Positions 14,108-21,623 of a stretch of DNA of 26,943 bases are shown one piece after another. The position numbers were made by a program, and so were the translations under genes. The notes under the pieces were generated by a model, which had not been told where the DNA came from, did not search any database, and saw nothing but the letters and a program-made list of their open reading frames with translations. Location of the stretch: the NCBI GenBank assembly GCA_001778355.1, contig MFGS01000102.1:214-27156 (forward strand), written 5' to 3'. Position 1 is the first letter of the stretch. Each line of letters starts with the position of its first letter. This DNA comes from Candidatus Firestonebacteria bacterium RIFOXYA2_FULL_40_8 (GTDB lineage Bacteria; Oederibacteriota; D2-FULL-39-29).

Positions 14108-14872
14108 ATGAGGATAAATCTACCAAAGACATATTTTGAAAACAGACTCTACAACCACATTAGAATCCTTCAGATAGGAGCTGGTGGGACCGGAAGCGCG
14201 CTCGTCCCTTTGCTTGCTCGTTTAATTTCCTCGGAGAGAGAAATAACCTTTGACTATCTGATAGTAGACGGCGACCGGGTTACGGTGTCCAACATTGTCC
14301 GGCAGAACTTCATAAAGACGGATATCGGGAAGCCAAAGGCCGAAGTCTTAACTCAAAGATACGGCTCTGCATTCGGAGTAAACCTCTCCTGCATTCCTGA
14401 ATATTACAACGAAGAAACAGCTGAGAAAGTGAAGCTGACTGCGTTCGATATTGTGATTGGCTGTGTTGATAACAATAAAGCCAGAGCTTTTATCTCCACG
14501 CAACTTTCAAAGATCGACAGCTACAATCGCGCTCTGTACATAGACTCAGGCAATGAACTCATCGGAGGACAGACATTTATCCAGGGTCTGTTAAAAGACT
14601 CATATCTCGGCACAAATCTGATTGAGGAACACCCCGAGATTGCGAACCTGGACAATAAGGCAGAAAGGAGCTGTACTGCAAACCTTGCCAACGGTACTCA
14701 GCGTCTTACAACCAATCAAACAGCTGCTGTCTTTCTTTTCAATGTCATAGACCAGTACATCCACAGGGTTAACATTCCATATTACGAAATCAACTGGACA
14801 ACCTCTAACTCTGTCAGCAAGAAGCTGTTGGACGATTGGATTAAATCCAAAGGCAAGCCTGCTCAGGTATAA
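14108..14872 (+). CDS. ThiF/E1-like Ubl-activating enzyme, PRTRC ThiF family; possibly shortened
   Basis: The 254-residue protein starts at ATG 14108, three bases after the JAMM gene. The adenylation core is intact: GAGGTGS (24-30), VDGDRVTVSNIVRQNF (53-68) with the substrate-binding D and R, GKPKAEV (74-80) and IGCVDNNKAR (117-126). Cys189 in RSCTAN lies in the crossover region where E1 proteins keep their thioester cysteine. There are no CxxC zinc pairs. It should adenylate the C-terminal glycine of the Ubl and pass it to the E2-like protein. The stop codon lies within a motif A repeat. After it, the same frame stays open for 63 more codons, so the protein may once have been about 309 residues. 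Confidence 0.9.
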   Translation: MRINLPKTYFENRLYNHIRILQIGAGGTGSALVPLLARLISSEREITFDYLIVDGDRVTVSNIVRQNFIKTDIGKPKAEVLTQRYGSAFGVNLSCIPEYYNEETAEKVKLTAFDIVIGCVDNNKARAFISTQLSKIDSYNRALYIDSGNELIGGQTFIQGLLKDSYLGTNLIEEHPEIANLDNKAERSCTANLANGTQRLTTNQTAAVFLFNVIDQYIHRVNIPYYEINWTTSNSVSKKLLDDWIKSKGKPAQV

Positions 14873-14886
14873 GTAACCTATGTAAC
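14869..14886 (+). repeat. Motif A copy 5, inside the thiF reading frame, flanked by CAGGTAT direct repeats
   Basis: ATAAGTAACCTATGTAAC supplies the TAA (14870-14872) that ends the E1-like gene. CAGGTAT occurs at 14864-14870 and again at 14891-14897; the 27-base period is nine codons. Confidence 0.7.
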
Positions 14887-15064
14887 GCACCAGGTATTTT
14901 CAAAAGAGGACAGAGCCGAAGAATTGCTAATAAAAGAGGCCTGGGACTTCACCCTTGCCTCTGTGACGAGACTTCCTACACTGTTAGATAATTTTTACCT
15001 TTTTCCCCCATATAGGGAGTCAGAGACCTTCCAGAAAGCCAGGGAGCAGAGAAACTTTCCTTAG
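14873..15064 (+). other. In-frame open extension of thiF beyond its stop (63 codons)
   Basis: Reading on in the thiF frame gives 63 codons before TAG at 15062-15064. The product is protein-like and shares the codon style of the neighbours (EDRAEELLIKEAWDFTLASV, then RLPTLLDNFYLFPPYRESE). If the 27-base segment between the CAGGTAT repeats is removed, the frame joins as PAQV-FSKEDR. An alternative is a separate 46-residue ORF from TTG 14924, but no ribosome site supports it. It could be a decayed C-terminal domain of the E1 or a read-through extension. Confidence 0.5.
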
Positions 15065-15115
15065 CAATCTGTGTTCCCATGTTTCGTATGTAATTATAAA
15101 ACTTAGAGGAGCCAT

Positions 15116-15334
15116 ATGAACCGAAGAGTGCAATTTATTCAAACCAACAGCAATGTAAGCATTCGTGAATATGTCGGACCCGTTTGTGAAATCCGTAATG
15201 GTGTCTGGAAGCTGACCCCGGCTTTAAGGACATTTCTCGAACAGCTCATCGTCGATTCAAAGGGAAGATCAGCCAAAATCCGTATTGAATTCCTGAGAGA
15301 TAAGGACATAATCGTAAACCTGTCCGACCTGTAA
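15116..15334 (+). CDS. Small uncharacterised protein
   Basis: The 72-residue protein starts at ATG 15116 after AGAGGAGC. It looks like a small alpha/beta domain: strands RRVQFIQ and SIREYVG, a helix TPALRTFLEQLIVD, and strands KIRIEFLR and DIIVNLSDL. I do not recognise a family. Two copies of the YVG/LR-type pattern are too weak to call. It belongs to the Ubl operon by orientation and spacing. Confidence 0.6.
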   Translation: MNRRVQFIQTNSNVSIREYVGPVCEIRNGVWKLTPALRTFLEQLIVDSKGRSAKIRIEFLRDKDIIVNLSDL

Positions 15335-15360
15335 ATATACCCGCCTTTAACACCAGCTTG

Positions 15361-15379
15361 CCGTATTTTATCTTAGAGG
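15361..15379 (+). promoter_or_regulatory. CCGTATTTTAT upstream motif with ribosome site
   Basis: CCGTATTTTATCTTAGAGG matches the blocks before genes at 4740, 10540 and 11687. CCGCCT at 15341-15346 lies 17 bases before TATTTT, as it does (16 bases) at 4706-4711. Confidence 0.3.
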
Positions 15380-15388
15380 ACAATTACA

Positions 15389-15613
15389 ATGCCGGAAAAG
15401 ACAATTATACGCAACGACAGGTACAATCTTGTAGAGCGAGAAGGTTGTCTCTATATCATTCCACAGAAGCCTAAAGGTTATGCCCTTTACAACATGTTCA
15501 AAGCAACCTTCATTGGAGCACTGCTTGTCTGTCTGCTCCTATTTCCGCCAGCAGGTATTTTTTCTCTGTTGATCCTGCTTTTACATAATAGCATCAAGAA
15601 GGGACTCACCTGA
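15389..15613 (+). CDS. Small membrane protein translationally coupled to the AAA+ ATPase
   Basis: The protein has 74 residues from ATG 15389 after AGAGGACA. The first 40 residues are polar with two short strands (YNLVERE, CLYIIPQK). Residues about 43-67 are strongly hydrophobic (ATFIGALLVCLLLFPPAGIF, then SLLILLL), forming one bent or two short membrane helices split by PPAG. Its TGA overlaps the ATG of the AAA+ gene (TGATG), so the two are probably made in fixed ratio. It could anchor the ATPase to the membrane, but that is inference. Confidence 0.65.
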   Translation: MPEKTIIRNDRYNLVEREGCLYIIPQKPKGYALYNMFKATFIGALLVCLLLFPPAGIFSLLILLLHNSIKKGLT

Positions 15614-16884
15614 TGAAACGACACATCCCTATAGAGATTAGCAAGCCTATACTATTTAAGCATGCCGAGGATTATTTATCGGCCAATATGGCCAAGTTCC
15701 TTGGTGTAAGCAGAAACGATATCGTTGTCTTGTTCAGGGATTTTCACCCTATAGCCTTTAGGGTTGTTTCCTTTGCAATATACAAGCTGATTAACGAAAG
15801 CTACTGCATTATAAAGACCAACAACGTTGGGAGTGAGGACTTACCTTTCCCTGTCATCTATGACCAATCCGGCAGTAATAAGACCAGCCCGTACTGCGCG
15901 GTGTATTTCATCAAGGACAAGGAAGGGAACAAAATGGCTGTCCGAATGAAGCTGTCAAAGGATGATTTCGTAAAGTCGTATTTTCACATCTACCTCCCTG
16001 CAAACAAGTTGGATCTGGGTAAGAAGTTCTTTAGTGATTTGGAGAAAACAATCCTGTCTCTGACCGGTTTAAGGCTGAATGGCGCAGGGGAGTTTTTGGA
16101 ATCGGATCAACAGCTTACAGACAAAGACATTATCCTTCCTGAGGAAATTAAGAAGGCCTTAAAGTCAAACGTAATAGGGTTCATAAACCGTTACAAAGCC
16201 TGTGACAGCAGTAAAACTCCGAGTGATTTTAATATAGTCAAGCGAGGCCTTCTGTTGTTCGGAGCACCGGGAACCGGAAAGTCCCTGACCATACGCTGGC
16301 TTATGTCGACTCTTAAACTTTGCAGCTTCATCGTTGCCACCGGAAAGCAATTGAAAAGAAGCGAGGATGTTGCTGATGTATTTTCGCTTGCCAGACAAAT
16401 ACGCCCCTGCGTTATTGTTCTTGAAGATTTAGATCTTTACGGCTTGTCAAGGGATGGCGGATATTTTAATGGAAGTGTCTTAAATGAGCTCCTTAGTCAA
16501 ATGGACGGGTGCTCAAATCAATTATCCGGCATTGTAACAATAGGTACTGCCAATAAGAGAGAAGTTCTTGATAAAGCGCTAACAAAGCGTCCCGGCAGAT
16601 TTGATGTTATCCTGAATTATGCAAACCCCACCCTGAAAGAAAGAGAAGATCTTTTCAGTCTTAATATTTCCAAAACAATAACAGACAAGACTGTGGATAT
16701 AAAACAAATTGCTGAAGCTACAGAAGGTTTCAGTCCTGCTCAGATAGTTGAGGTAGTAAAACGTGGATACATTAATGCCGTAGAAAGAGAAAACAGTGCT
16801 ATATGCCAGAAGGATCTTGTCTCAGCAGTCGCCCAGCTAAAAGAACCGCCTAAAGAAATAGGTTTTAAGACAAAGGAAAGCTAA
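15613..16884 (+). CDS. AAA+ ATPase (FtsH/Cdc48-like unfoldase core) of the Ubl operon
   Basis: The 423-residue protein starts at ATG 15613. Residues 1-165 form a unique N-terminal domain with no motif I recognise. The AAA core follows: Walker A GAPGTGKS (217-224), Walker B VIVLEDLD (267-274), sensor 1 in TIGTANKRE (N314), and the second region of homology with arginine fingers R326 and R329 (TKRPGRFD). The C-terminal lid includes EATEGFSPAQIVEVVKRG. Classic AAA proteins of this type thread proteins through a hexameric pore or remodel complexes. Next to a Ubl cassette, the natural guess is an unfoldase acting on Ubl-tagged proteins. No protease domain is fused. The next gene overlaps by one base (TAATG). 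Confidence 0.88.
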   Translation: MKRHIPIEISKPILFKHAEDYLSANMAKFLGVSRNDIVVLFRDFHPIAFRVVSFAIYKLINESYCIIKTNNVGSEDLPFPVIYDQSGSNKTSPYCAVYFIKDKEGNKMAVRMKLSKDDFVKSYFHIYLPANKLDLGKKFFSDLEKTILSLTGLRLNGAGEFLESDQQLTDKDIILPEEIKKALKSNVIGFINRYKACDSSKTPSDFNIVKRGLLLFGAPGTGKSLTIRWLMSTLKLCSFIVATGKQLKRSEDVADVFSLARQIRPCVIVLEDLDLYGLSRDGGYFNGSVLNELLSQMDGCSNQLSGIVTIGTANKREVLDKALTKRPGRFDVILNYANPTLKEREDLFSLNISKTITDKTVDIKQIAEATEGFSPAQIVEVVKRGYINAVERENSAICQKDLVSAVAQLKEPPKEIGFKTKES

Positions 16885-17765
16885 TGAGTGAATTTAATAT
16901 TACCGAGTACCTATCAAAATATAAACAGTATAACGATATGCAAATAGTCCCGAGAGCCGTGCCTTACTTCTCGTTCTATTCCCTGCGTCTATTGGAGTGT
17001 CCTTACAGATATAAACGAATGGTGATCGAACGGGATCCTCGGTCAAAGCTACAGGATTTTCGCAACGCCCTTTCCGGTAGTTGCGTACACGGTCTTGCAG
17101 AAATGTTTTTAAAAGGCAGACATAAAGACCTTTCATGGCTTAAGGAGAATGCTTTACCTGTCTTCAATAAGATCATATCAGAAGTGCCTGTACTTAACTG
17201 GAGAGGTAGCCCTGATGAAGACAAGGCAGCCGTCCTTGAGTCTGTAAACCAGATGGTCGATTACCTTATACAGTACTTTAAAGAGATAAACTTACTTGAA
17301 TCAGCTAAGATATTTCCGGAACATACTTTTAAGACCATGATTGCCGGTGAGGTAAAAGTAAATCCCCTCGCAGTATCCGGTAGGGTTGACCTCATAACCG
17401 TGTCTAGGGATGGTTTTGTCGATGTGTATGATTTCAAATGTGTGAATGGAATTAGTGAAGAAGGACTGTCTTACTTACAGTTCCTTTTCTATTCAATAGG
17501 TGTTCAGAGTATGGATATAGGCAAACTTAGAAGTATGAGTTTTATCCTGCCTGCTTTAAAGATGGATCTTCCAGTATCTTTCTCAAACAAAGACTACGAG
17601 AACTTCATTAAGAGAATTAAGCTAGCTCATAAGGAAGTAGCGCAATGCAATAAAACCGGCTTCTTTGCCAAGCCAGGTCGCCAATGCAGCTTTTGCATGT
17701 ATAAAACCGGTGAGTGCGACAAATACAAATTACTGGATCTGAAACCTTCGTATTTTAATAAGTAG
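16884..17765 (+). CDS. PD-(D/E)XK nuclease with predicted Fe-S cluster (Cas4/AddB-like)
   Basis: The protein has 293 residues from ATG 16884, overlapping the AAA+ stop. The nuclease motifs are in order: H69 in SCVHGLAEMF, E146 region, GRVD (166-169), D183-F-K185 (VYDFKCVNG) and Q199-x3-Y203 (YLQFLFY), the RecB/Cas4 QxxxY motif. One cysteine at 39 (RLLECPYRY) and three at 268, 271 and 278 (QCSFCMYKTGECDK) would hold a 4Fe-4S cluster, as in Cas4 and AddB. It probably trims DNA ends during replication or recombination of the element. No Cas genes or CRISPR repeats are near, so a Cas4 role in spacer acquisition is not indicated. Confidence 0.88.
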   Translation: MSEFNITEYLSKYKQYNDMQIVPRAVPYFSFYSLRLLECPYRYKRMVIERDPRSKLQDFRNALSGSCVHGLAEMFLKGRHKDLSWLKENALPVFNKIISEVPVLNWRGSPDEDKAAVLESVNQMVDYLIQYFKEINLLESAKIFPEHTFKTMIAGEVKVNPLAVSGRVDLITVSRDGFVDVYDFKCVNGISEEGLSYLQFLFYSIGVQSMDIGKLRSMSFILPALKMDLPVSFSNKDYENFIKRIKLAHKEVAQCNKTGFFAKPGRQCSFCMYKTGECDKYKLLDLKPSYFNK

Positions 17766-17775
17766 AGGAGATACC

Positions 17776-18306
17776 ATGAATGACTTGAACGCGTTAAGGG
17801 AAATAATGGACAGCAATCTGTCTGCCATGAGCACAGTCCAGCTGGCAGAGATTTACATAACAGCCAAGGCCTTTTCTTCCAAGATGTACCAGCTCAAAAC
17901 CCACATTGAAGGACTTATAATAAAAGAACTTAGAGCGCAGGGTGCCGAAAAGGTTTTAAGCTGTAAGACTAGGACTCCCATAACTTTAGGTAAACATATA
18001 GACCGCAAATTCGACATCGAGATACTTGAACAGGAACTCAAACCGCTTGTAGCAGCAGAGCAATGGGATTCCATCATAAAGCTAGAGCCAAAAATACTCT
18101 GGGAGAACCTTAAGGATCTTCGAAAAACCAGCTCGGTTATAAGAGATACAATAGACAAAGCAGTCATCGAGCTTCCAAAACCTGAATTAAAGATCGGCAC
18201 TCCAAGCAAGATTGATAAAATGCTTCTTGCAAGACAAGTAATCCCTATACCTGTAGGTATTACTGTTGGGAAGGAAGCTGTCATAAGTGCTGAGCCGTCG
18301 TTTTAA
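17776..18306 (+). CDS. Uncharacterised helical protein, phage-recombination context
   Basis: The 176-residue protein starts at ATG 17776 after GAGGAGAT. The first 60 residues are helical (LSAMSTVQLAEIYITAKAFS; YQLKTHIEGLIIKELRAQG), followed by a short strand region (KVLSCKTRTPITLGKH) and another helical domain. Proteins of this layout appear in phage and plasmid operons beside Sak4-type ATPases, but I cannot assign a family with confidence. Its neighbours, a RecB-like nuclease and a Sak4-like ATPase, point to DNA metabolism. The stop codon touches a motif A repeat. Confidence 0.6.
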   Translation: MNDLNALREIMDSNLSAMSTVQLAEIYITAKAFSSKMYQLKTHIEGLIIKELRAQGAEKVLSCKTRTPITLGKHIDRKFDIEILEQELKPLVAAEQWDSIIKLEPKILWENLKDLRKTSSVIRDTIDKAVIELPKPELKIGTPSKIDKMLLARQVIPIPVGITVGKEAVISAEPSF

Positions 18307-18325
18307 TAAGTAACATAATGTAACC
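18306..18325 (+). repeat. Motif A copy 6, stops in all three forward frames
   Basis: ATAAGTAACATAATGTAACC overlaps the last base of the upstream stop codon. No motif B follows; the next gene starts 15 bases on, with GGGAGGG as ribosome site. Confidence 0.7.
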
Positions 18326-18339
18326 AGGGAGGGATTATC

Positions 18340-19320
18340 ATGGTCAAGTTCGAAAAGATTAAAAGCGTGAAGAAACACCTGAAGATTTGTCTTTATGGGG
18401 CTCCGGGATCAGGGAAAAGTTTTTATGCCCTAGGATTTAAGAATTGTTTGGTTCTTGATATGGAATCCGGCACGGATCTATATTGCGATCGTTTCCCCGA
18501 GGCTCTTATATTTAAAACGAAGAGTTTTAATGAGGTGTGTGAAAGTGTCGATGAACTAGAAAAGAATTTAACAAAATTAAACGTGCAAACGGTAGTCATA
18601 GATTCCTGTACTGTGCTATGGAGCCAACTTCTCGACAGTAAACTTGACAGCAAGAAACTTAAGTTACTTAGAAGCAATAGCAAAGCAAACTTGGACTCGG
18701 TGGATCTTACATTTAATGATTGGGGTGACATCAAAAGAAGGTATAATTCACTTATCACAAAGCTTTGCAACTTAGATGCAAATATAATTTTGATCGGCCG
18801 CGTAAAAGACGAATATGAAATCAAGAATATTGCCGGCCATCAAGAAATATCAAAAGTTGGAGTCAAGTTCTCGGGAGAAAAAGATACACCGTACGCTCTT
18901 GATATACTATTTAGGCTAGAGTGTACCAGCGATGGCAAACGTTATGCAATATTTGAAAAAGATCGCTCGGGCACATATCCTGTAGGCTCCCGTCTTGAGA
19001 ACCCAACTTATAAAGATTTCCAGAGTATCTTGGACAGATACAACAAAGGGGAGTCCGAAGTAAAGCAGAAGATCGAAGCCGAGGAAAGCTCCAAAGATGC
19101 CGAGGCCGAACTGAACAAGGAGGCGAAGCTTCGGGAAATGTTCGATTGGTTCAACAATTGCAATACCACCTTAGAGCTTAAGACCATATCGGATGAGATC
19201 GAAAAGAACAAGACCATGTTTTCAACTTCAGATTTAGAACTTCTAAGGACGGAATATAAACGCAAATACAAGGAACTCACCACCAATCTTGTCCTGGCAG
19301 GTAATAATGGCGGGAGATAA
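18340..19320 (+). CDS. Sak4-like/phage AAA P-loop ATPase
   Basis: The protein has 326 residues from ATG 18340. It has Walker A GAPGSGKS (20-27), a strand NCLVLDMESGTDLY typical of phage nucleotide-binding (AAA_24/Sak4) proteins, and Walker B VVIDS (85-89). Further along is a RecA-like core with IILIGRVKDEYE and a strand LDILFRLE. Such proteins act as single-strand annealing or recombination mediators in phages. The C-terminal 90 residues are a highly charged coiled-coil-like tail (SEVKQKIEAEESSKDAEAEL) followed by a helical domain. The next gene starts inside its 3' end, and the two P-loop proteins probably cooperate. Confidence 0.8.
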   Translation: MVKFEKIKSVKKHLKICLYGAPGSGKSFYALGFKNCLVLDMESGTDLYCDRFPEALIFKTKSFNEVCESVDELEKNLTKLNVQTVVIDSCTVLWSQLLDSKLDSKKLKLLRSNSKANLDSVDLTFNDWGDIKRRYNSLITKLCNLDANIILIGRVKDEYEIKNIAGHQEISKVGVKFSGEKDTPYALDILFRLECTSDGKRYAIFEKDRSGTYPVGSRLENPTYKDFQSILDRYNKGESEVKQKIEAEESSKDAEAELNKEAKLREMFDWFNNCNTTLELKTISDEIEKNKTMFSTSDLELLRTEYKRKYKELTTNLVLAGNNGGR

Positions 19321-20152
19321 GAACCGGATTGTAAGCCTAAAGGACTATTTCCCTGAGCATTTAGAAAGCCTGAATAAAAAGCATAGCGGCATTCTTACTA
19401 TGATTCCTTCAGTGGACGAAGTCCTGGAGTGCCTGTTCCCTAATTCCTTGGTTACAATAGGCGGGATTCCTTCATCCGGCAAGACCAGCCTTTGCTTACA
19501 GATTTCGAGAAACGTCGCTAAGAGCGGTCATAAGGTGTTTTGGATTGGCGTTGAACATGGGATATCTTTTTATGCCCAGCGTATCATTGAACAAGAAAGC
19601 GGTATAAGCGGTAAAGTCATCAGACATATCAAGGAGGTTAATGATGTAGAAGTCCGAAAAGACCTTTTAGATGCCAGTAATCGTATTGCTGAATATGGAA
19701 GCAATTTGTTACTGCTAGATGCTAATTCTTCACCTATAACCATCGAGAAGATGAAAGAAAGGATTTCAGAATTCGGTGCCGATAAGCAGATTTTGATAGT
19801 AGTAGACAGTATTCAAGCCCTCAGCTTTTATCTTCCAGATAAGTGTTCCGAAAACAGTATCGATGGTGTTGTGCGTTCCGTTTCTCAGCTTGCTGGTTCG
19901 CTTAATGCAACGATCATTTGTATATCAAGAAAGTCCAAGAGTGAGGCAAATTCAAATTCTTTGGCTGGACTCAGCTACACCTACGGACTTTCGTTCGATT
20001 CCCATGTCGTAATGTTTTTGCAGACCAAGAAAAACTCAGAGTCTGAAGAAGTCGAACTGTTTATCGCTAAAAATCTCCGAGGTCCTGCCAGAATTTCTAT
20101 TAAACTTAGATTCAATCCAGAAATCGGTGTCTTTGAAGAACCCATCCAATAG
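19307..20152 (+). CDS. RadA/DnaB-like RecA-fold ATPase
   Basis: I choose ATG 19307 (281 residues), overlapping the previous gene by 14 bases; a TTG at 19289 is also in frame. A TIGGIPSSGKTSLCLQISRN segment contains Walker A (53-60), followed by KVFWIGVEHG, the RadA/KaiC-type second strand with an acidic residue. Walker B is ILIVVDS (162-168), and SIQALSFY follows with a region like the RadA loop (SQLAGSLNATIICISRKSK). The N-terminal zinc finger and the C-terminal Lon-like domain of RadA are absent. It likely loads on single-stranded DNA as recombinase or helicase loader. With the polymerase, nuclease and Sak4-like protein it completes a small DNA-processing set. Confidence 0.8.
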   Translation: MAGDKNRIVSLKDYFPEHLESLNKKHSGILTMIPSVDEVLECLFPNSLVTIGGIPSSGKTSLCLQISRNVAKSGHKVFWIGVEHGISFYAQRIIEQESGISGKVIRHIKEVNDVEVRKDLLDASNRIAEYGSNLLLLDANSSPITIEKMKERISEFGADKQILIVVDSIQALSFYLPDKCSENSIDGVVRSVSQLAGSLNATIICISRKSKSEANSNSLAGLSYTYGLSFDSHVVMFLQTKKNSESEEVELFIAKNLRGPARISIKLRFNPEIGVFEEPIQ

Positions 20153-20179
20153 TCCTGTCTTTGCTCAGCAATCAATTCC

Positions 20180-20200
20180 ATAAGTAACATATACGTAACC
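20180..20200 (+). repeat. Motif A copy 7
   Basis: ATAAGTAACATATACGTAAC plus C, 27 bases after the RadA-like stop codon and nine bases before a motif B array. Confidence 0.7.
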
Positions 20201-20208
20201 AATAGCTT

Positions 20209-20235
20209 TGTGTAGCATGTGTAGCTTGTGCAGCT
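20209..20235 (+). repeat. Motif B array 4
   Basis: TGTGTAGCA, TGTGTAGCT and TGTGCAGCT in tandem, upstream of the SIR2-HerA operon. Confidence 0.75.
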
Positions 20236-20283
20236 AATTCACTAACAATCATTCCTCCTCGTGATTCATTTTTCAGTTTCTGC

Positions 20284-20312
20284 TTTATGCTTCAAGTGTT
20301 ATCTGTTATAAT
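20284..20312 (+). promoter_or_regulatory. Promoter of the SIR2-HerA operon (extended -10)
   Basis: A perfect TATAAT at 20307-20312 preceded by TGT, an extended -10. The -35 (TTTATG, 17 bases upstream) is weak, as expected when an extended -10 is used or an activator helps. Confidence 0.6.
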
Positions 20313-20369
20313 TAGAATAGCTAGAATAATAAATCGTCAAGTTGGTTTCATTATCAAAGAGAGGTGGGT

Positions 20370-21623
20370 ATGGGAAATGAAATAATATGTATTCACGGAA
20401 ATCAATCTATAAGCGATATGAAGGATCTAAAACGATATATCAGGAAGCTGCTTGAGGTTGATAATTTATGTTTTTTATTAGGTTCGGGTGCTTCTTGTGA
20501 AGCTGGTGGCCGAAATATGTCTGAGCTGGGTAAAGAAATTTTACCAGAAATTGAGAAATGTTTTGTTAAGGCTAAGCCATTTTTTGAAGCACTTAAGAAA
20601 ATGCATGTTTTATCTGATGGGAAGACCGTAGATTTGGAACGATTTATTTCATACTTAGTTAATCTTCAGCATGTATCTACCATGGAAGAGAAAGGTTTTA
20701 AGACCAGTTTTTCTAAGAGCAGATCGAAGTATAATATCAAATCTGTACAAATAAGAAGTGCTTTAAATATTTACCGAAAGAAAGTGTTTGAGTTGTGTTC
20801 GTTACCGACCGAAGATAAGTTGGATAAGTTGGATGTTCATAAGCTTTTCTTTAAGAAAGTACTGGCGCATAGACGTGTTAATCAATCAAGGTTGGCAGTT
20901 TTTACTTCTAATTATGATCTTCTTCCAGAAAAGGCTTGTGATCAATTAGGTATAACATATCTGAATGGTTTTCATGGCGTAACAGAACGTGTCTTTTATC
21001 CCGAGGTATTTGATTTGGATTTACATCGAGTTGAAGTTGGGGAAAGGAAAAGGACGCATTTTTATGATAAAGTAGTTCAGCTTTTTAAATTACATGGATC
21101 ATTAACTTGGATAGGGGCCGATGATTCACATAACCCTTTTTGTATCAAGGAACTAAGCTTTAGTGAAGTTGCTCGACAGATGGATAGTGACGAAATAGCA
21201 CCTATTATGATTTACCCTACTTGTAATAAGTATGGTGAATCTACAGGTTTCCCTTATTCGGAAATGTTGAGAAGGTTTGGAGCTTTTCTAACAAGAACTC
21301 AGACGGCAATTATTACTATAGGCTATGGGTTTAATGATGAACATATCAATTCTATTATTAGGCAGGGATTATCACAACCTAGTTTGACAATGGTTTCTTT
21401 CTTGCCTGAATTAAAAAAAGAGGAAGGTAAGTTTAGTCTATCTAACTACCCGAAGGAACATTTTGTTAACAAGCTGATTTCAGCAGAAGATGCAAGAATA
21501 ATGTTTGTTGGTGGTGAGGATGCTAAATGGCAGAGAACTATAACAGAAGTATTACCAGAAGTTGATGAAGAAGATCCTCTTGAGCAAATTCGTAAGACAT
21601 TGGATGTTACCGGGAGACAATGA
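20370..21623 (+). CDS. SIR2-domain NADase of a SIR2-HerA antiphage system
   Basis: I place the start at ATG 20370 (417 residues) because GAGAGGTG lies upstream; GTG 20364 is in frame. The SIR2 fold is seen in CFLLGSGASCEAG (34-46, NAD-binding GSGAS), FTSNYDLL (178-185), KLHGSLTW with H242, and IITIGYGFNDEHI near residue 310, the order of SIR2_2 domains that degrade NAD+. The gene is directly followed, with stop/start overlap, by a HerA ATPase gene. SIR2-HerA pairs are established defence systems in which the assembly depletes NAD+ and cleaves DNA upon infection. Codon use is more AT-rich than in the Ubl operon, in keeping with a separately acquired module. Confidence 0.9.
   Translation: MGNEIICIHGNQSISDMKDLKRYIRKLLEVDNLCFLLGSGASCEAGGRNMSELGKEILPEIEKCFVKAKPFFEALKKMHVLSDGKTVDLERFISYLVNLQHVSTMEEKGFKTSFSKSRSKYNIKSVQIRSALNIYRKKVFELCSLPTEDKLDKLDVHKLFFKKVLAHRRVNQSRLAVFTSNYDLLPEKACDQLGITYLNGFHGVTERVFYPEVFDLDLHRVEVGERKRTHFYDKVVQLFKLHGSLTWIGADDSHNPFCIKELSFSEVARQMDSDEIAPIMIYPTCNKYGESTGFPYSEMLRRFGAFLTRTQTAIITIGYGFNDEHINSIIRQGLSQPSLTMVSFLPELKKEEGKFSLSNYPKEHFVNKLISAEDARIMFVGGEDAKWQRTITEVLPEVDEEDPLEQIRKTLDVTGRQ

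Noticed and set aside
16884..17765. Cas4 of a CRISPR-Cas system
   Set aside because: The nuclease is Cas4-like, but there are no CRISPR repeats, cas1 or cas2 in the window; neighbours are recombination ATPases.
17853..18284. 143-codon minus-strand ORF
   Set aside because: Antisense to the helical protein at 17776-18306, low-complexity Ser/Leu composition and no start signals.
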